NCBI RefSeq assembly: GCF_027571385.1
Contig: NZ_CP085636.1
Coordinates: 1,860,001-1,924,000 of the forward strand
Direction of reading: 5' to 3'
DNA: 64,000 nt
From: Shewanella sp. MTB7
GTDB lineage: Bacteria > Pseudomonadota > Gammaproteobacteria > Enterobacterales > Shewanellaceae
Shown: in pieces, positions 18,272-26,366 of the stretch
How positions within the stretch are numbered: position 1 is the first letter of the stretch
How the letters are laid out: the number at the start of each line of letters is the position of its first letter
The notes under the pieces: generated by a model
The model's database searches: none
What the model was told of the DNA's origin: nothing
Seen by the model: the letters and a program-made list of their open reading frames with translations, nothing else
Translations under genes and position numbers: made by a program

Positions 18272-19174
18272 ATGATAGTGAACCAGACGAAGGAGAATCC
18301 GTTGTTTATAGGTATTGATGGTGGTGGTAGTAAATGTCGAGCAACGATTTATTCAGCTGAAGATGGTGTAATTGGTACTGGTGTAGCTGGACGAGCAAAT
18401 CCACTTCACGGTTTATCTCAAACGTTTGAGTCGATTCAATTGTCTACAGAACTTGCATTAACAGATGCAGGAATGTCTTTAGGTGACAGTAAGGGGTTGG
18501 TTGCAGGTCTTGGTTTGGCTGGGGTTAATGTCCCTAGGCTTTATCAGGATATCGTTAATTGGGATCACCCTTTTGCAGATATGTACGTCACCAGTGATCT
18601 GCATACTGCTTGCATCGGTGCACATAAAGGTGGCGAAGGTGCCGTTATTATTACGGGGACGGGATCTTGTGGTTATGCCAATGTTGATGGTAAATACATT
18701 AGTCTTGGTGGCCATGGCTTTGCTTTAGGAGATAAAGGTAGTGGTGCTTGGTTAGGTTTAAAGGCTGCTGAACAGTCTTTGCTGTATTTGGATGGTTTTG
18801 CTGAAAAGACCATACTGACAGAGCGTTTGATGAATCATTTTAAAGTGAATGATGCCATGGGTATTGTTGAACATTTAGCAGGGAAAAGTTCGAGTGTTTA
18901 CGCTACATTAGCTCGAATGGTGCTTGAATGTGCTAATCAGCAGGATGATGTTGCGCAGGCCATAGTAAGAGAGGGGGCTGCATATATTAGTGAGCTTGCT
19001 CGTAAGCTGTTTGAGATCAATCCACCGCGTTTTTCTATGATTGGCGGTTTAGCCGAACCTTTGGCGCCTTGGCTGGACAAAGATGTTGTCGCTAAAATGT
19101 CACCGACATTAGCACCACCTGAACTTGGAGCTATCTACTTTGCTCGTCAGCAGTTTGGTAGCAAAGCGAGCTAA
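18272..19174 (+). CDS. nagK: N-acetylglucosamine kinase NagK (BadF/BadG family)
   Basis: The 300-residue sugar kinase has the phosphate-1 motif FIGIDGGGSKCRATI near the N-terminus, TGTGSCGYA (phosphate-2) and SMIGGLAEP near the C-terminus, typical of the BadF/BadG/NagK ATPase fold. In Shewanella this class phosphorylates GlcNAc to GlcNAc-6-P, because GlcNAc enters through a permease rather than a PTS. The ATG at 18272 is chosen because TGAGG lies 6 nt upstream; an in-frame ATG at 18260 lacks a site. A NagR operator lies upstream and nagA follows by 33 bp. Confidence 0.9.
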   Translation: MIVNQTKENPLFIGIDGGGSKCRATIYSAEDGVIGTGVAGRANPLHGLSQTFESIQLSTELALTDAGMSLGDSKGLVAGLGLAGVNVPRLYQDIVNWDHPFADMYVTSDLHTACIGAHKGGEGAVIITGTGSCGYANVDGKYISLGGHGFALGDKGSGAWLGLKAAEQSLLYLDGFAEKTILTERLMNHFKVNDAMGIVEHLAGKSSSVYATLARMVLECANQQDDVAQAIVREGAAYISELARKLFEINPPRFSMIGGLAEPLAPWLDKDVVAKMSPTLAPPELGAIYFARQQFGSKAS

Positions 19175-19207
19175 TAAAGCGTTACTGAATAAATTGAGAG
19201 CTAACTG

Positions 19208-20335
19208 ATGAAACAAACTTTTATAGCACAACAAGTTTTTGATGGCACTGATTTTCATCATAATCATCCAATCACTGTTGAGGACGGTCATTTACTCGCT
19301 TTTGATACCTGGGATGGGGCTAAAGAAGTAAAGCTGGATGGCACATTAGTTCCTGGTTTTATTGATGTTCAGGTGAACGGCGGTGGTGGAGCACTATTGA
19401 ATTCTGATACTTCGGTTGAATGTATAGAGACCATAGGTGCAGCGCATGCTCAATTTGGCACAACAGGTTTTATGCCAACACTTATTACTGATGATATTGG
19501 TGTCATGCGTAGAGCGGCAGATGCCGTAGCAGTCGCGTTAGTTAAAGGCAGTGCGGGGGTGTTAGGTGTCCACTTTGAAGGTCCGCACCTCTCAATACCT
19601 AAGAAGGGTGTTCATCCTCAGTCCCATATTCGCCGTATCTCTGATGCTGAACTTGAGGTGTTTAATCGTCATGACTTAGGGATTAAAATTGTCACCTTAG
19701 CACCTGAAAATGTCTCCGTAGAGGTGATTAAAGCTTTAGTCGCAGCCGATGTGAAGGTATGTTTAGGGCATTCAAATGCTGACTATGAAACCGTTATAGC
19801 AGCTCTAGAAGCTGGTGCTACCGGCTTTACTCATCTATTTAATGCAATGTCAGCTTTTGGTTCTCGAGCACCAGGCGTTGTTGGCGCTGCCATTGAGAGC
19901 CGTGATGCTTGGTGCGGTCTTATTGTCGATGGTCATCATGTTCATAGTGCAGCAGCAAGAGTTGCTATCTATGCTAAACCCAGAGGTAAGGTAATGTTGG
20001 TGACTGATGCCATGCCACCAGTAGGATTGGATGATGAAGCCAGTTTTGAGCTTTTTGGTACTCAAGTTATTCGACAAGGTGATAGATTGAATGCGGTGAC
20101 TGGTGAGCTTGCGGGCTGTGTGCTGGATATGGCTGGCGCGGTGCGCAACACAGTCAATATGTTAGGATTGAATTTAGATGAAGCGATACGTATGGGCTCG
20201 CTTTATCCTGCACAGTTTTTAGGACTTGCCAAACAACAGGGACAATTGTCCATTGGTAGTCGTGCTGATTTTACCTTACTCAATAGCGATATCTATGTAG
20301 AGCAAACCTATATAGGTGGTAAGCGTGTTTTTTAG
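19208..20335 (+). CDS. nagA: N-acetylglucosamine-6-phosphate deacetylase NagA
   Basis: The 375-residue amidohydrolase shows DVQVNGGGG, the metal-binding Glu in HFEGPHLS, histidines in LGHSNADY and GFTHLFNAM, and the catalytic Asp in LVTDAMPPVG. It removes acetate from GlcNAc-6-P in the cytoplasm to give glucosamine-6-phosphate. Length is normal. It sits in an operon with nagK (33-bp gap). The next expected enzyme, a glucosamine-6-phosphate deaminase, is not adjacent. Confidence 0.94.
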   Translation: MKQTFIAQQVFDGTDFHHNHPITVEDGHLLAFDTWDGAKEVKLDGTLVPGFIDVQVNGGGGALLNSDTSVECIETIGAAHAQFGTTGFMPTLITDDIGVMRRAADAVAVALVKGSAGVLGVHFEGPHLSIPKKGVHPQSHIRRISDAELEVFNRHDLGIKIVTLAPENVSVEVIKALVAADVKVCLGHSNADYETVIAALEAGATGFTHLFNAMSAFGSRAPGVVGAAIESRDAWCGLIVDGHHVHSAAARVAIYAKPRGKVMLVTDAMPPVGLDDEASFELFGTQVIRQGDRLNAVTGELAGCVLDMAGAVRNTVNMLGLNLDEAIRMGSLYPAQFLGLAKQQGQLSIGSRADFTLLNSDIYVEQTYIGGKRVF

Positions 20336-20442
20336 GACTAACCCTAAGTGAACGTTCAAATTTAAGCCTCGATAGTTATGCTGTTGGGGCTTTGTGTTTT
20401 AAAAAATCTAATAAATAACAATAATATATTAGGGAAGAACTA

Positions 20443-21579
20443 ATGGAAGCTACTCAAGCTAAGGTCCCCAAACGAAGATTAATGTCACTTGATGCTCTGA
20501 GGGGCTTTGATATGTTTTGGATACTTGGTGGGGAAGCTCTTTTTGCGGGCCTGTTAGCCTGGACGAGTTGGCAAGGATGGCAATGGGCAGATACACAGAT
20601 GCATCACAGTCAGTGGCATGGCTTTACTTTTTACGATCTAATCTTTCCTCTGTTTATCTTTCTCTCAGGTGTTGCGCTTGGACTCTCCCCTAAACGTTTA
20701 GATAAATTGCCTATGGTGAAGAGGATGCCGCTATATAAGCATGCGCTTAAACGTCTTCTGCTACTTCTGTTTTTTGGTATTTTATATAATCACGGATGGG
20801 GGACTGGCGCTTCTGTTGCTATTGATGAAGTAAGGTATGCAAGTGTGTTGGGCCGAATCGCCTGTGCTTGGTTTTTTGCTGCTATGATTGTCTGGCATAC
20901 AAGCATAAGAACTCAGGTGCTTGTCACTGTGGGGATACTCCTAGGTTATGGTTTACTTCAATTATTTGCCCCTTTCCCCGGTGGAACTGCTGGTATTTTC
21001 ACTCCTCAAGGTTCAATAAATGCTTATATTGATACGCATTTTTTACCTGGAATCACATACCAGAATAGGCCATTAGATCCAGAAGGGCTCTTGTCGACTA
21101 TCCCTGCAATAGCCAATGCAATGGCAGGTGTCTTTGTTGGGTATTTTATAGTCAAAGAACATGCAAAGGGTGAGTGGTTTAAAGTTATCGTTATGTTGCT
21201 AGTCGGCGTATTAGTGTTTGGAAGTGGTTGGCTATTAAATATTTTTATTCCGGTTAATAAAGATCTATGGACGAGCTCATTTGTTCTGGTAACAACGGGG
21301 TGGAGCATTATATTGCTGGCTATTTTCTATGGTGTAGTTGATGTATTAAAGTGGCAGAAAATAGCGTTCCCATTTGTGGTTATTGGGTGTAATGCCATAA
21401 TTATCTACCTCGCATCGAGCTTAATTGACTGGAAATATACGGCTCAAAGCCTATTTGGAGGTGTGATAAATGCTTTTCCATCCTCAGCACATAGTCTAGC
21501 CGCGACCATTGCTCTGTTACTTGTGCAGTGGCTACTGCTGTTTTGGATGTATAAACGTGGGGTTTTCATAAAAGTTTAA
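20443..21579 (+). CDS. nagX: Inner membrane protein NagX (DUF5009 / HGSNAT-like)
   Basis: The 378-residue polytopic protein has about ten hydrophobic segments and starts with the family signature RRLMSLDALRGFDMFWILGGE. It is related to the membrane domain of heparan-alpha-glucosaminide N-acetyltransferase. NagX is a predicted inner membrane component of GlcNAc or chitooligosaccharide uptake in Shewanella and Alteromonadales; direct biochemical proof of transport is limited. AGGGAAG precedes the ATG. It lies 107 bp after nagA and before nagP. Confidence 0.85.
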   Translation: MEATQAKVPKRRLMSLDALRGFDMFWILGGEALFAGLLAWTSWQGWQWADTQMHHSQWHGFTFYDLIFPLFIFLSGVALGLSPKRLDKLPMVKRMPLYKHALKRLLLLLFFGILYNHGWGTGASVAIDEVRYASVLGRIACAWFFAAMIVWHTSIRTQVLVTVGILLGYGLLQLFAPFPGGTAGIFTPQGSINAYIDTHFLPGITYQNRPLDPEGLLSTIPAIANAMAGVFVGYFIVKEHAKGEWFKVIVMLLVGVLVFGSGWLLNIFIPVNKDLWTSSFVLVTTGWSIILLAIFYGVVDVLKWQKIAFPFVVIGCNAIIIYLASSLIDWKYTAQSLFGGVINAFPSSAHSLAATIALLLVQWLLLFWMYKRGVFIKV

Positions 21580-21592
21580 GTGAAGAACTTTT

Positions 21593-21626
21593 AAATATCC
21601 GTTTTAGCTTTCTAAAACGGATATTT
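21593..21626 (+). terminator. Perfect 15-bp hairpin after nagX
   Basis: Arms at 21593-21607 and 21612-21626 are exactly complementary around a CTTT loop, 14 bp past the nagX stop. There is no long T-run beyond ATATTT. It is likely a transcript end or an RNA-stabilising hairpin. Confidence 0.6.
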
Positions 21627-21637
21627 AGCCATAATCT

Positions 21638-21679
21638 CATTAAAACCAAAATGACAGCGTTGTCTTTTTGGTTTTAATG
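21638..21679. promoter_or_regulatory. NagR-type operator (21651-21666) nested in a 42-bp palindrome, upstream of nagP
   Basis: The operator ATGACAGCGTTGTCTT lies at 21651-21666. Its symmetry extends outwards: 21638-21656 and 21661-21679 are reverse complements except for one base, centred on the operator. It is 144 bp before nagP and could fold as a hairpin in RNA as well as bind a repressor. Confidence 0.8.
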
Positions 21680-21822
21680 TTTTAACATCAATGAAACAAG
21701 GCCTGTTTTATCGATGGGTAAAAAGATATTTTTTGAAGGCCTTTTTGACTACAGAACTATAAAAAGAGATATCTTATTTATTGGGTATCATTAATTAAAA
21801 AAATATTATAAGAAGTAGGCTT

Positions 21823-23130
21823 ATGGAAATGACATTAAATAGTGACAAAAAGCGCAGTAGTATTATTCCGATGGTGATAGTTGCCGTACTTTTTTTCGTT
21901 CTTGGATTTGCAACTTGGCTCAACGGTTCGTTGATGCCTTACCTGAAACAGATCCTCCAGCTTTCTCCTCTTCAAGCCTCTTTTATCCTCTTCTCTTTTT
22001 ATATCGCTGTAACCTTCACGGCTTTACCATCGGCATGGTTGATTAGAAAAGTTGGATATAAGAATGGTATGGCATTAGGCATGGCTGTCATGATGTTTGC
22101 TGGGCTGTTATTTATTCCTGCTGCTAAGACTCAGATTTTCGGATTGTTTCTTTTTGCTCAACTTGTAATGGGAGCTGGACAGACGTTATTGCAAACTGCT
22201 GTCAATCCATATGTTGTTCGCATTGGCCCAGAAGAATCTGCCGCAGCACGAGTCAGTGTTATGGGGATTTTGAATAAAGGTGCGGGTGTTATAGCTCCTT
22301 TGGTATTCAGCGCCTTAATCCTTGATAGTTTTAAAGATAGAGTGGGTACCGAATTAACTGCACTTCAGATAGATGAGATGGCAAATGGTCTTGTGCTACC
22401 ATATTTAGGTATGGCTCTGTTTATCGGTATACTGGCATTAGTCGTTAAGAAGTCGCCACTGCCTGAGCTAACAGATGAAGACGAAGATGGGCAAGCTAAT
22501 AGTAAAGGACAGATCAAAGAGGCCTTGTCTCATCCCAATCTTGCCTTTGGTGTGGTTGCATTGTTTTTTTATGTTGCAGTTGAAGTGATCGCAGGAGATA
22601 CGATTGGCACATTTGCCTTGTCATTAGGCATTGAAAGTTATGGTGTGATGACCTCATATACTATGATCTGTATGGTATTGGGTTATACCTTAGGTATCCT
22701 TACTATTCCACGTTTTATCTCTCAACCAAAAGCGTTAATGATTTCTGCAATCTTAGGATTATTGCTAACTTTAGGTATTGTATTTGGTGACAATGAATCC
22801 TATGCAATTGCTAATATCTTGCTAGTTCCTTTTGGTGGTGCTCAGCTGCCAGATACTTTACTTATGATCGCTTTCTTAGGATTGGCAAATGCGATTGTAT
22901 GGCCTGCAGTATGGCCACTCGCTTTATCTGGTATGGGCAAACTAACCAGTACAGGTTCAGCGCTGTTAGTGATGGGTATTGCAGGTGGTGCATTTGGTCC
23001 ACTATTTTGGGGATTAACCAGTTCAGTATCATCACTTGGTCAGCAAGGTGGGTATATGGTGATGTTCCCTTGTTACCTCTTTATTCTTTTTTATGCCGTT
23101 AAAGGTTATAAGATAAAAAGCTGGAAGTAA
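21823..23130 (+). CDS. nagP: N-acetylglucosamine permease NagP (MFS, FucP-like)
   Basis: The 435-residue protein has about twelve membrane segments and the features of the FucP-type sugar:H+ symporters: FFVLGFATWLNGSLMPYL in TM1, GAGQTLLQTAVNPYV in TM4, and ANAIVWPAVWPLALSGMG in TM10. NagP is the known GlcNAc permease of Shewanella. It has its own operator-containing upstream region and a strong terminator, so it is a separate transcription unit of the regulon. Confidence 0.92.
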   Translation: MEMTLNSDKKRSSIIPMVIVAVLFFVLGFATWLNGSLMPYLKQILQLSPLQASFILFSFYIAVTFTALPSAWLIRKVGYKNGMALGMAVMMFAGLLFIPAAKTQIFGLFLFAQLVMGAGQTLLQTAVNPYVVRIGPEESAAARVSVMGILNKGAGVIAPLVFSALILDSFKDRVGTELTALQIDEMANGLVLPYLGMALFIGILALVVKKSPLPELTDEDEDGQANSKGQIKEALSHPNLAFGVVALFFYVAVEVIAGDTIGTFALSLGIESYGVMTSYTMICMVLGYTLGILTIPRFISQPKALMISAILGLLLTLGIVFGDNESYAIANILLVPFGGAQLPDTLLMIAFLGLANAIVWPAVWPLALSGMGKLTSTGSALLVMGIAGGAFGPLFWGLTSSVSSLGQQGGYMVMFPCYLFILFYAVKGYKIKSWK

Positions 23131-23157
23131 TTTTCTGCTTAATTGAATAAAGAAATC

Positions 23158-23183
23158 AAAGGAGCCTCAAAGGCTCCTTTTTT
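23158..23183 (+). terminator. Terminator after nagP
   Basis: AAAGGAGCC (23158-23166) pairs with GGCTCCTTT (23172-23180) around a TCAAA loop, followed by T residues. Confidence 0.85.
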
Positions 23184-23348
23184 ATGTCCGTAGATTACTA
23201 ATAAGGAATCATTTTAACTGAACCGTGTTCAAAAAGGGAGGGTGGTAACTTTAAGATATATGAGTGTTTAGAGGCTTGAGAGTCAACTTTAGCTTACTTA
23301 TTTCAGAAAGACGTAGGCTTGTTGATACAACATTAAGAGATGAGGATA

Positions 23349-23435
23349 TGGTGCCAGTCGAAGCTTTTGTTACAGCGACCTACTGATGTTCTTAAAAGAG
23401 TAAGTCAGCTGCTCTGCCATCTGAACTATGTAGGC
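23349..23435 (-). pseudogene. Degenerate tRNA-Thr relic, copy 1
   Basis: An 87-bp stretch resembles the intact minus-strand tRNA-Thr downstream of it, with a CCA-like end and a D-arm region GCAGAGCAGCTGACTT in minus sense. The T-arm is destroyed and the anticodon region carries an insertion ending in AAAAGAGT. It lies beyond the terminator of the tRNA unit and is probably not transcribed. Confidence 0.65.
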
Positions 23436-23448
23436 TTAAAACAGGTAT

Positions 23449-23475
23449 AAAAAAGCCCTGAACAATGTCAGGGCT
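23449..23475 (-). terminator. Terminator of tRNA-Phe/Thr unit 1
   Basis: Minus-strand stem AGCCCTG / CAGGGCT followed by six T. Confidence 0.85.
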
Positions 23476-23483
23476 ATCTTATA

Positions 23484-23559
<76 letters not shown>

Positions 23560-23566
23560 TAAATGT

Positions 23567-23642
23567 TGGTGCCCGAACCCGGAATCGAACCAGGGACACG
23601 AGGATTTTCAATCCTCTGCTCTACCGACTGAGCTATTCGGGC
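23567..23642 (-). tRNA. tRNA-Phe (anticodon GAA), copy 1
   Basis: A 76-nt cloverleaf with acceptor GCCCGAA/TTCGGGC, anticodon loop TTGAAAA (GAA) and encoded CCA. It is first in the unit, preceded by a leader with a small inverted repeat (AACTAAC/GTTAGTT) and a strong promoter. Confidence 0.96.
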
Positions 23643-23722
23643 AACTAACTAAGCGTTAGTTAACTACTCTAAACCAGATGACAACTAGGTGGTTAATGAC
23701 CCGTCTCGTTTGGAGTGCGCGT

Positions 23723-23751
23723 ATAATATAGCGATGACCGGATCCGTGCAA
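23723..23751 (-). promoter_or_regulatory. Sigma-70 promoter of tRNA unit 1
   Basis: Minus-strand TTGCAC (-35), 17-bp spacer, TATTAT (-10), then a GC-rich discriminator (ACGCGCAC), typical of stringently controlled stable RNA promoters. Confidence 0.8.
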
Positions 23752-24092
23752 GTAGTTTTTTATCAAAGATGTTCAACTTATTAAAAACTGAACGATTAGG
23801 CTTTTTTAGCATTAAATATGAGCTATGAGTGTTGTTTAAATGGACTGTGGATAAGGGAATGCATCCTCTAGAGGATTCATTAAGTACCGCTTTGAAGTAC
23901 TTTTTAAACTATTCCAGTCTGAAGTGTGAGTAAAACGCTTCACTTCTTTTTTCAAAGTAGAAGAGGGTAACAAATTTAAGCGAAAATAATCTTCACTATC
24001 TAATTTGTTTGTAGTGCTTTAGTTCTTATTGAAAGGTGAGGGAATGGTATAAGGGGGGGGGACTGCTTGATAACTCTTCACTAAGAAGAAAA
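23752..24092. other. Spacer between the two tRNA units
   Basis: This 341-bp stretch has no convincing gene. It contains a run of nine G at 24053-24061. Nothing else was identified. Confidence 0.5.
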
Positions 24093-24189
24093 TGGCGCCG
24101 ACACCAAGAGTCCAAGTTTTTGTTATAGCGACCTACAGGTGCTCTTAAAAGAGTAAGTCAGTTGCTCTGCCAACTTAAACTATGTCGGC
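24093..24189 (-). pseudogene. Degenerate tRNA-Thr relic, copy 2
   Basis: A 97-bp relative of the tRNA-Thr gene. The acceptor arms still pair (GCCGACA with TGTCGGC) and CCA is encoded, but the T-arm is replaced by unrelated sequence and the anticodon region carries the same kind of insertion (CTCTTTTAAGAG in minus sense) as copy 1. Confidence 0.65.
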
Positions 24190-24217
24190 TTGCCTTTAAA
24201 AAGTAAAATTCAGATAC

Positions 24218-24243
24218 AAAAAAGCCACTCAAAAAGAGTGGCC
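24218..24243 (-). terminator. Terminator of tRNA-Phe/Thr unit 2
   Basis: Minus-strand GCCACTC / GAGTGGC hairpin (as a complementary pair) with a 5-nt loop and a T-run. Confidence 0.85.
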
Positions 24244-24253
24244 TTATCGTATA

Positions 24254-24329
<76 letters not shown>

Positions 24330-24372
24330 TTATTCTTTTAACAGATTAATTTCAAATCTATTAAATAAATGT

Positions 24373-24448
24373 TGGTGCCCGAACCCGGAATCGAACCAGG
24401 GACACGAGGATTTTCAATCCTCTGCTCTACCGACTGAGCTATTCGGGC
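24373..24448 (-). tRNA. tRNA-Phe (anticodon GAA), copy 2
   Basis: Identical 76-nt gene to the copy at 23567-23642, with anticodon GAA, encoded CCA and the same leader inverted repeat upstream. Confidence 0.96.
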
Positions 24449-24528
24449 AACTAACTAAGCGTTAGTTAACAACTCTAAACCAGATAACAACTAGGTGGTT
24501 AATAACCCGTCTCATTTGGAGTGCGCGT

Positions 24529-24557
24529 ATAATATAGCGATGTGATCCTCCCTGCAA
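24529..24557 (-). promoter_or_regulatory. Sigma-70 promoter of tRNA unit 2
   Basis: Minus-strand TTGCAG, 17-bp spacer, TATTAT, GC-rich discriminator; nearly identical to the promoter of unit 1 downstream of the spacer. Confidence 0.8.
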
Positions 24558-24837
24558 CTGCTTTTTTGTAATCCAGTAACTGTTCGGTTAGTTTGTGCTC
24601 AAAATAGGTTTTTGTGCTCTGTATAAAAGGCTATAGCTCCTTTCTGAATTGATTATGTCGCTGCTAAGCGCTCCATTTACAAATGATTACGCTTATTAAT
24701 TAGCCTTATTAGTGTTTAGGTGACTTAATGGAGGGCAATATAGTTAAAAGCTCTAATGAATATGGTGTCGTGGCTATTTTCAGAGGTTTTAAAAATAAAA
24801 CCTATTAGGTAGGTCACAAGCTGCATGAGGCTTGGTT

Positions 24838-25398
24838 ATGGGGTCTGTTATGTTTCGTAATACAGAAAAATCCTATGGGGTCATTACGATATTGACTCAT
24901 TGGATATCGGCTGTAATTGTTTTAGGTCTATTTTTTGCCGGTGTGTGGATGGTTGAACTGACTTATTACAGTAGTTGGTATAAGGCTGCACCAGACCTAC
25001 ATAAAAGCATCGGCATTATATTGTTTGTCTTAACTGTTTCAAGAATTATCTGGCAAGGTGTTAATCCAAAACCTGCACCATTAGCTGAACATAGAAACTG
25101 GGAAGTTAAAGCTGGCAAGTTGGCCCATGGATCTATTTATCTGTTACTGCTTTTGATTATGAGTAGTGGCTATCTAATTTCGACAGCTGACGGGCGAGGG
25201 ATCAGTGTTTTTAATTTGTTTGAGGTCCCAAGTATTGGTGAATTATTTGATAGTCAGGCCGACATAGCAGGTTCATTTCATCAATTTGCTGCCTACTGTC
25301 TGGTAGGGCTTATTGTTGTACATATGCTCGGAGCACTTAAACATCATTTTGTTGATAAAGATTTAACACTTATCAGGATGATAAGAACAAAAAAATAG
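24838..25398 (+). CDS. Cytochrome b561 family membrane protein
   Basis: The 186-residue protein has four hydrophobic helices with heme-ligand type histidines: THWIS in helix 1, LHKSIGI in helix 2, AHGSIY in helix 3 and [11 protein letters not shown] in helix 4. It fits the bacterial di-heme cytochrome b561 family, which moves electrons from quinol, in some cases to superoxide. The ATG at 24838 has GAGG 7 nt upstream; an ATG at 24850 is also possible. It is followed after 34 bp by yceI, a frequent pairing in proteobacteria. Confidence 0.88.
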   Translation: MGSVMFRNTEKSYGVITILTHWISAVIVLGLFFAGVWMVELTYYSSWYKAAPDLHKSIGIILFVLTVSRIIWQGVNPKPAPLAEHRNWEVKAGKLAHGSIYLLLLLIMSSGYLISTADGRGISVFNLFEVPSIGELFDSQADIAGSFHQFAAYCLVGLIVVHMLGALKHHFVDKDLTLIRMIRTKK

Positions 25399-25432
25399 AA
25401 CATTTATAAAGCAACATTTAGGAATCAAAGAT

Positions 25433-26023
25433 ATGAACAAGACATTACTATCAACAGCATTGTTAACAAGCATATTCTCCACTACTGTATTGCTGAATGC
25501 CGAGGTTGCGGCAGCAGATTATATTATTGATACGCAAGGTGCTCATGCGTCAATCGATTTCAAAGTCAGCCATTTAGGCTATAGCTTTGTAGTAGGGCGC
25601 TTTAATCAGTTTCAAGGGGATTTTAGTTTTGATGCTGATAAACTTGCTGATGGCAAAGTTAATGTCAGTATTAATACGGCGAGTTTAGACTCTAACCATG
25701 CAGAGCGGGATAAGCATCTTCGTAGTCCTGATTTTTTAAATACAGCTAAATTTCCAGAGGCTAGTTTTAAGTCTAGTTCGATTGTAGATGAAGGAGATGG
25801 TGTTTTTTTACTAAATGGTGATTTTACGCTTAATGGCGTGACTAAACCTCTTACGATAGCGGCGAGAGCAATTGGTGAAGGTCAAGATCCTTGGGGAGGC
25901 TATCGTGCGGGATTTAGTGGTACTGCAGAATTTGCTTTGAAAGATTATGATATAAAGATGGACTTGGGGCCAGCTTCATCCCATGTAACGTTAGCCATAG
26001 TCGTTGAAGGAATTAGGCAGTAA
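25433..26023 (+). CDS. yceI: YceI-family periplasmic protein
   Basis: The 196-residue protein has a signal peptide (about residues 1-28, VAAA|DY) and the YceI lipocalin-like barrel with [34 protein letters not shown] and GVTKPLTI. Family members bind polyisoprenoids such as ubiquinone-8. An adjacent cytochrome b561 gene supports a link to quinones. AGGA precedes the ATG. It ends at a strong bidirectional terminator. Confidence 0.92.
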   Translation: MNKTLLSTALLTSIFSTTVLLNAEVAAADYIIDTQGAHASIDFKVSHLGYSFVVGRFNQFQGDFSFDADKLADGKVNVSINTASLDSNHAERDKHLRSPDFLNTAKFPEASFKSSSIVDEGDGVFLLNGDFTLNGVTKPLTIAARAIGEGQDPWGGYRAGFSGTAEFALKDYDIKMDLGPASSHVTLAIVVEGIRQ

Positions 26024-26032
26024 TTATTCAAC

Positions 26033-26063
26033 ATTAAAAAAGCGCCTTTGGGCGCTTTTTTAA
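26033..26063. terminator. Bidirectional terminator between yceI and yggX
   Basis: An AAAAAAGCGCC / GGCGCTTTTTT stem with a short TTT loop has A and T tracts on both sides, serving convergent genes. Confidence 0.88.
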
Positions 26064-26085
26064 TGTCAAGCAGTTTACTCAATTA

Positions 26086-26364
26086 CTATTCGTCGTCTTT
26101 TTGAGGTACGTAACCTTCAATCTCTACATCTTTACCTTCGAACAAGAAATTCACCATTTGAGTCTCCAAAAAGCTTCTGTCCTCGACATTCATCATGTTG
26201 AGTTTTTTCTCATTGATAAGCATGGTTTGCTTAGCTTGCCATAGTCCCCAGGCTTCTTTGCTGATGTTATCAAATATACGTTTACCAAGTGGGCCTGGAT
26301 ATAGTTGAAATCCAAGTCCTTCAGACTCTTTGTTTAGATAGACGCAATTTACAGTGCGAGCCAT
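26086..26364 (-). CDS. yggX: Fe(II)-trafficking / Fe-S protection protein YggX
   Basis: The 92-residue protein matches YggX along its length: [49 protein letters not shown]. It has the single N-terminal cysteine (Cys7) of the family. YggX protects iron-sulfur enzymes from oxidative damage. It follows mutY by 2 nt, the usual gammaproteobacterial operon; MutY itself carries a 4Fe-4S cluster. Confidence 0.95.
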   Translation of the reverse strand: MARTVNCVYLNKESEGLGFQLYPGPLGKRIFDNISKEAWGLWQAKQTMLINEKKLNMMNVEDRSFLETQMVNFLFEGKDVEIEGYVPQKDDE

Positions 26365-26366
26365 GA

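Noticed and set aside
24093..24189. Possible intron-containing tRNA-Thr
   Set aside because: The insertion is at the anticodon but the T-arm is also destroyed, and a matching relic exists at 23349-23435; decay is the simpler reading.
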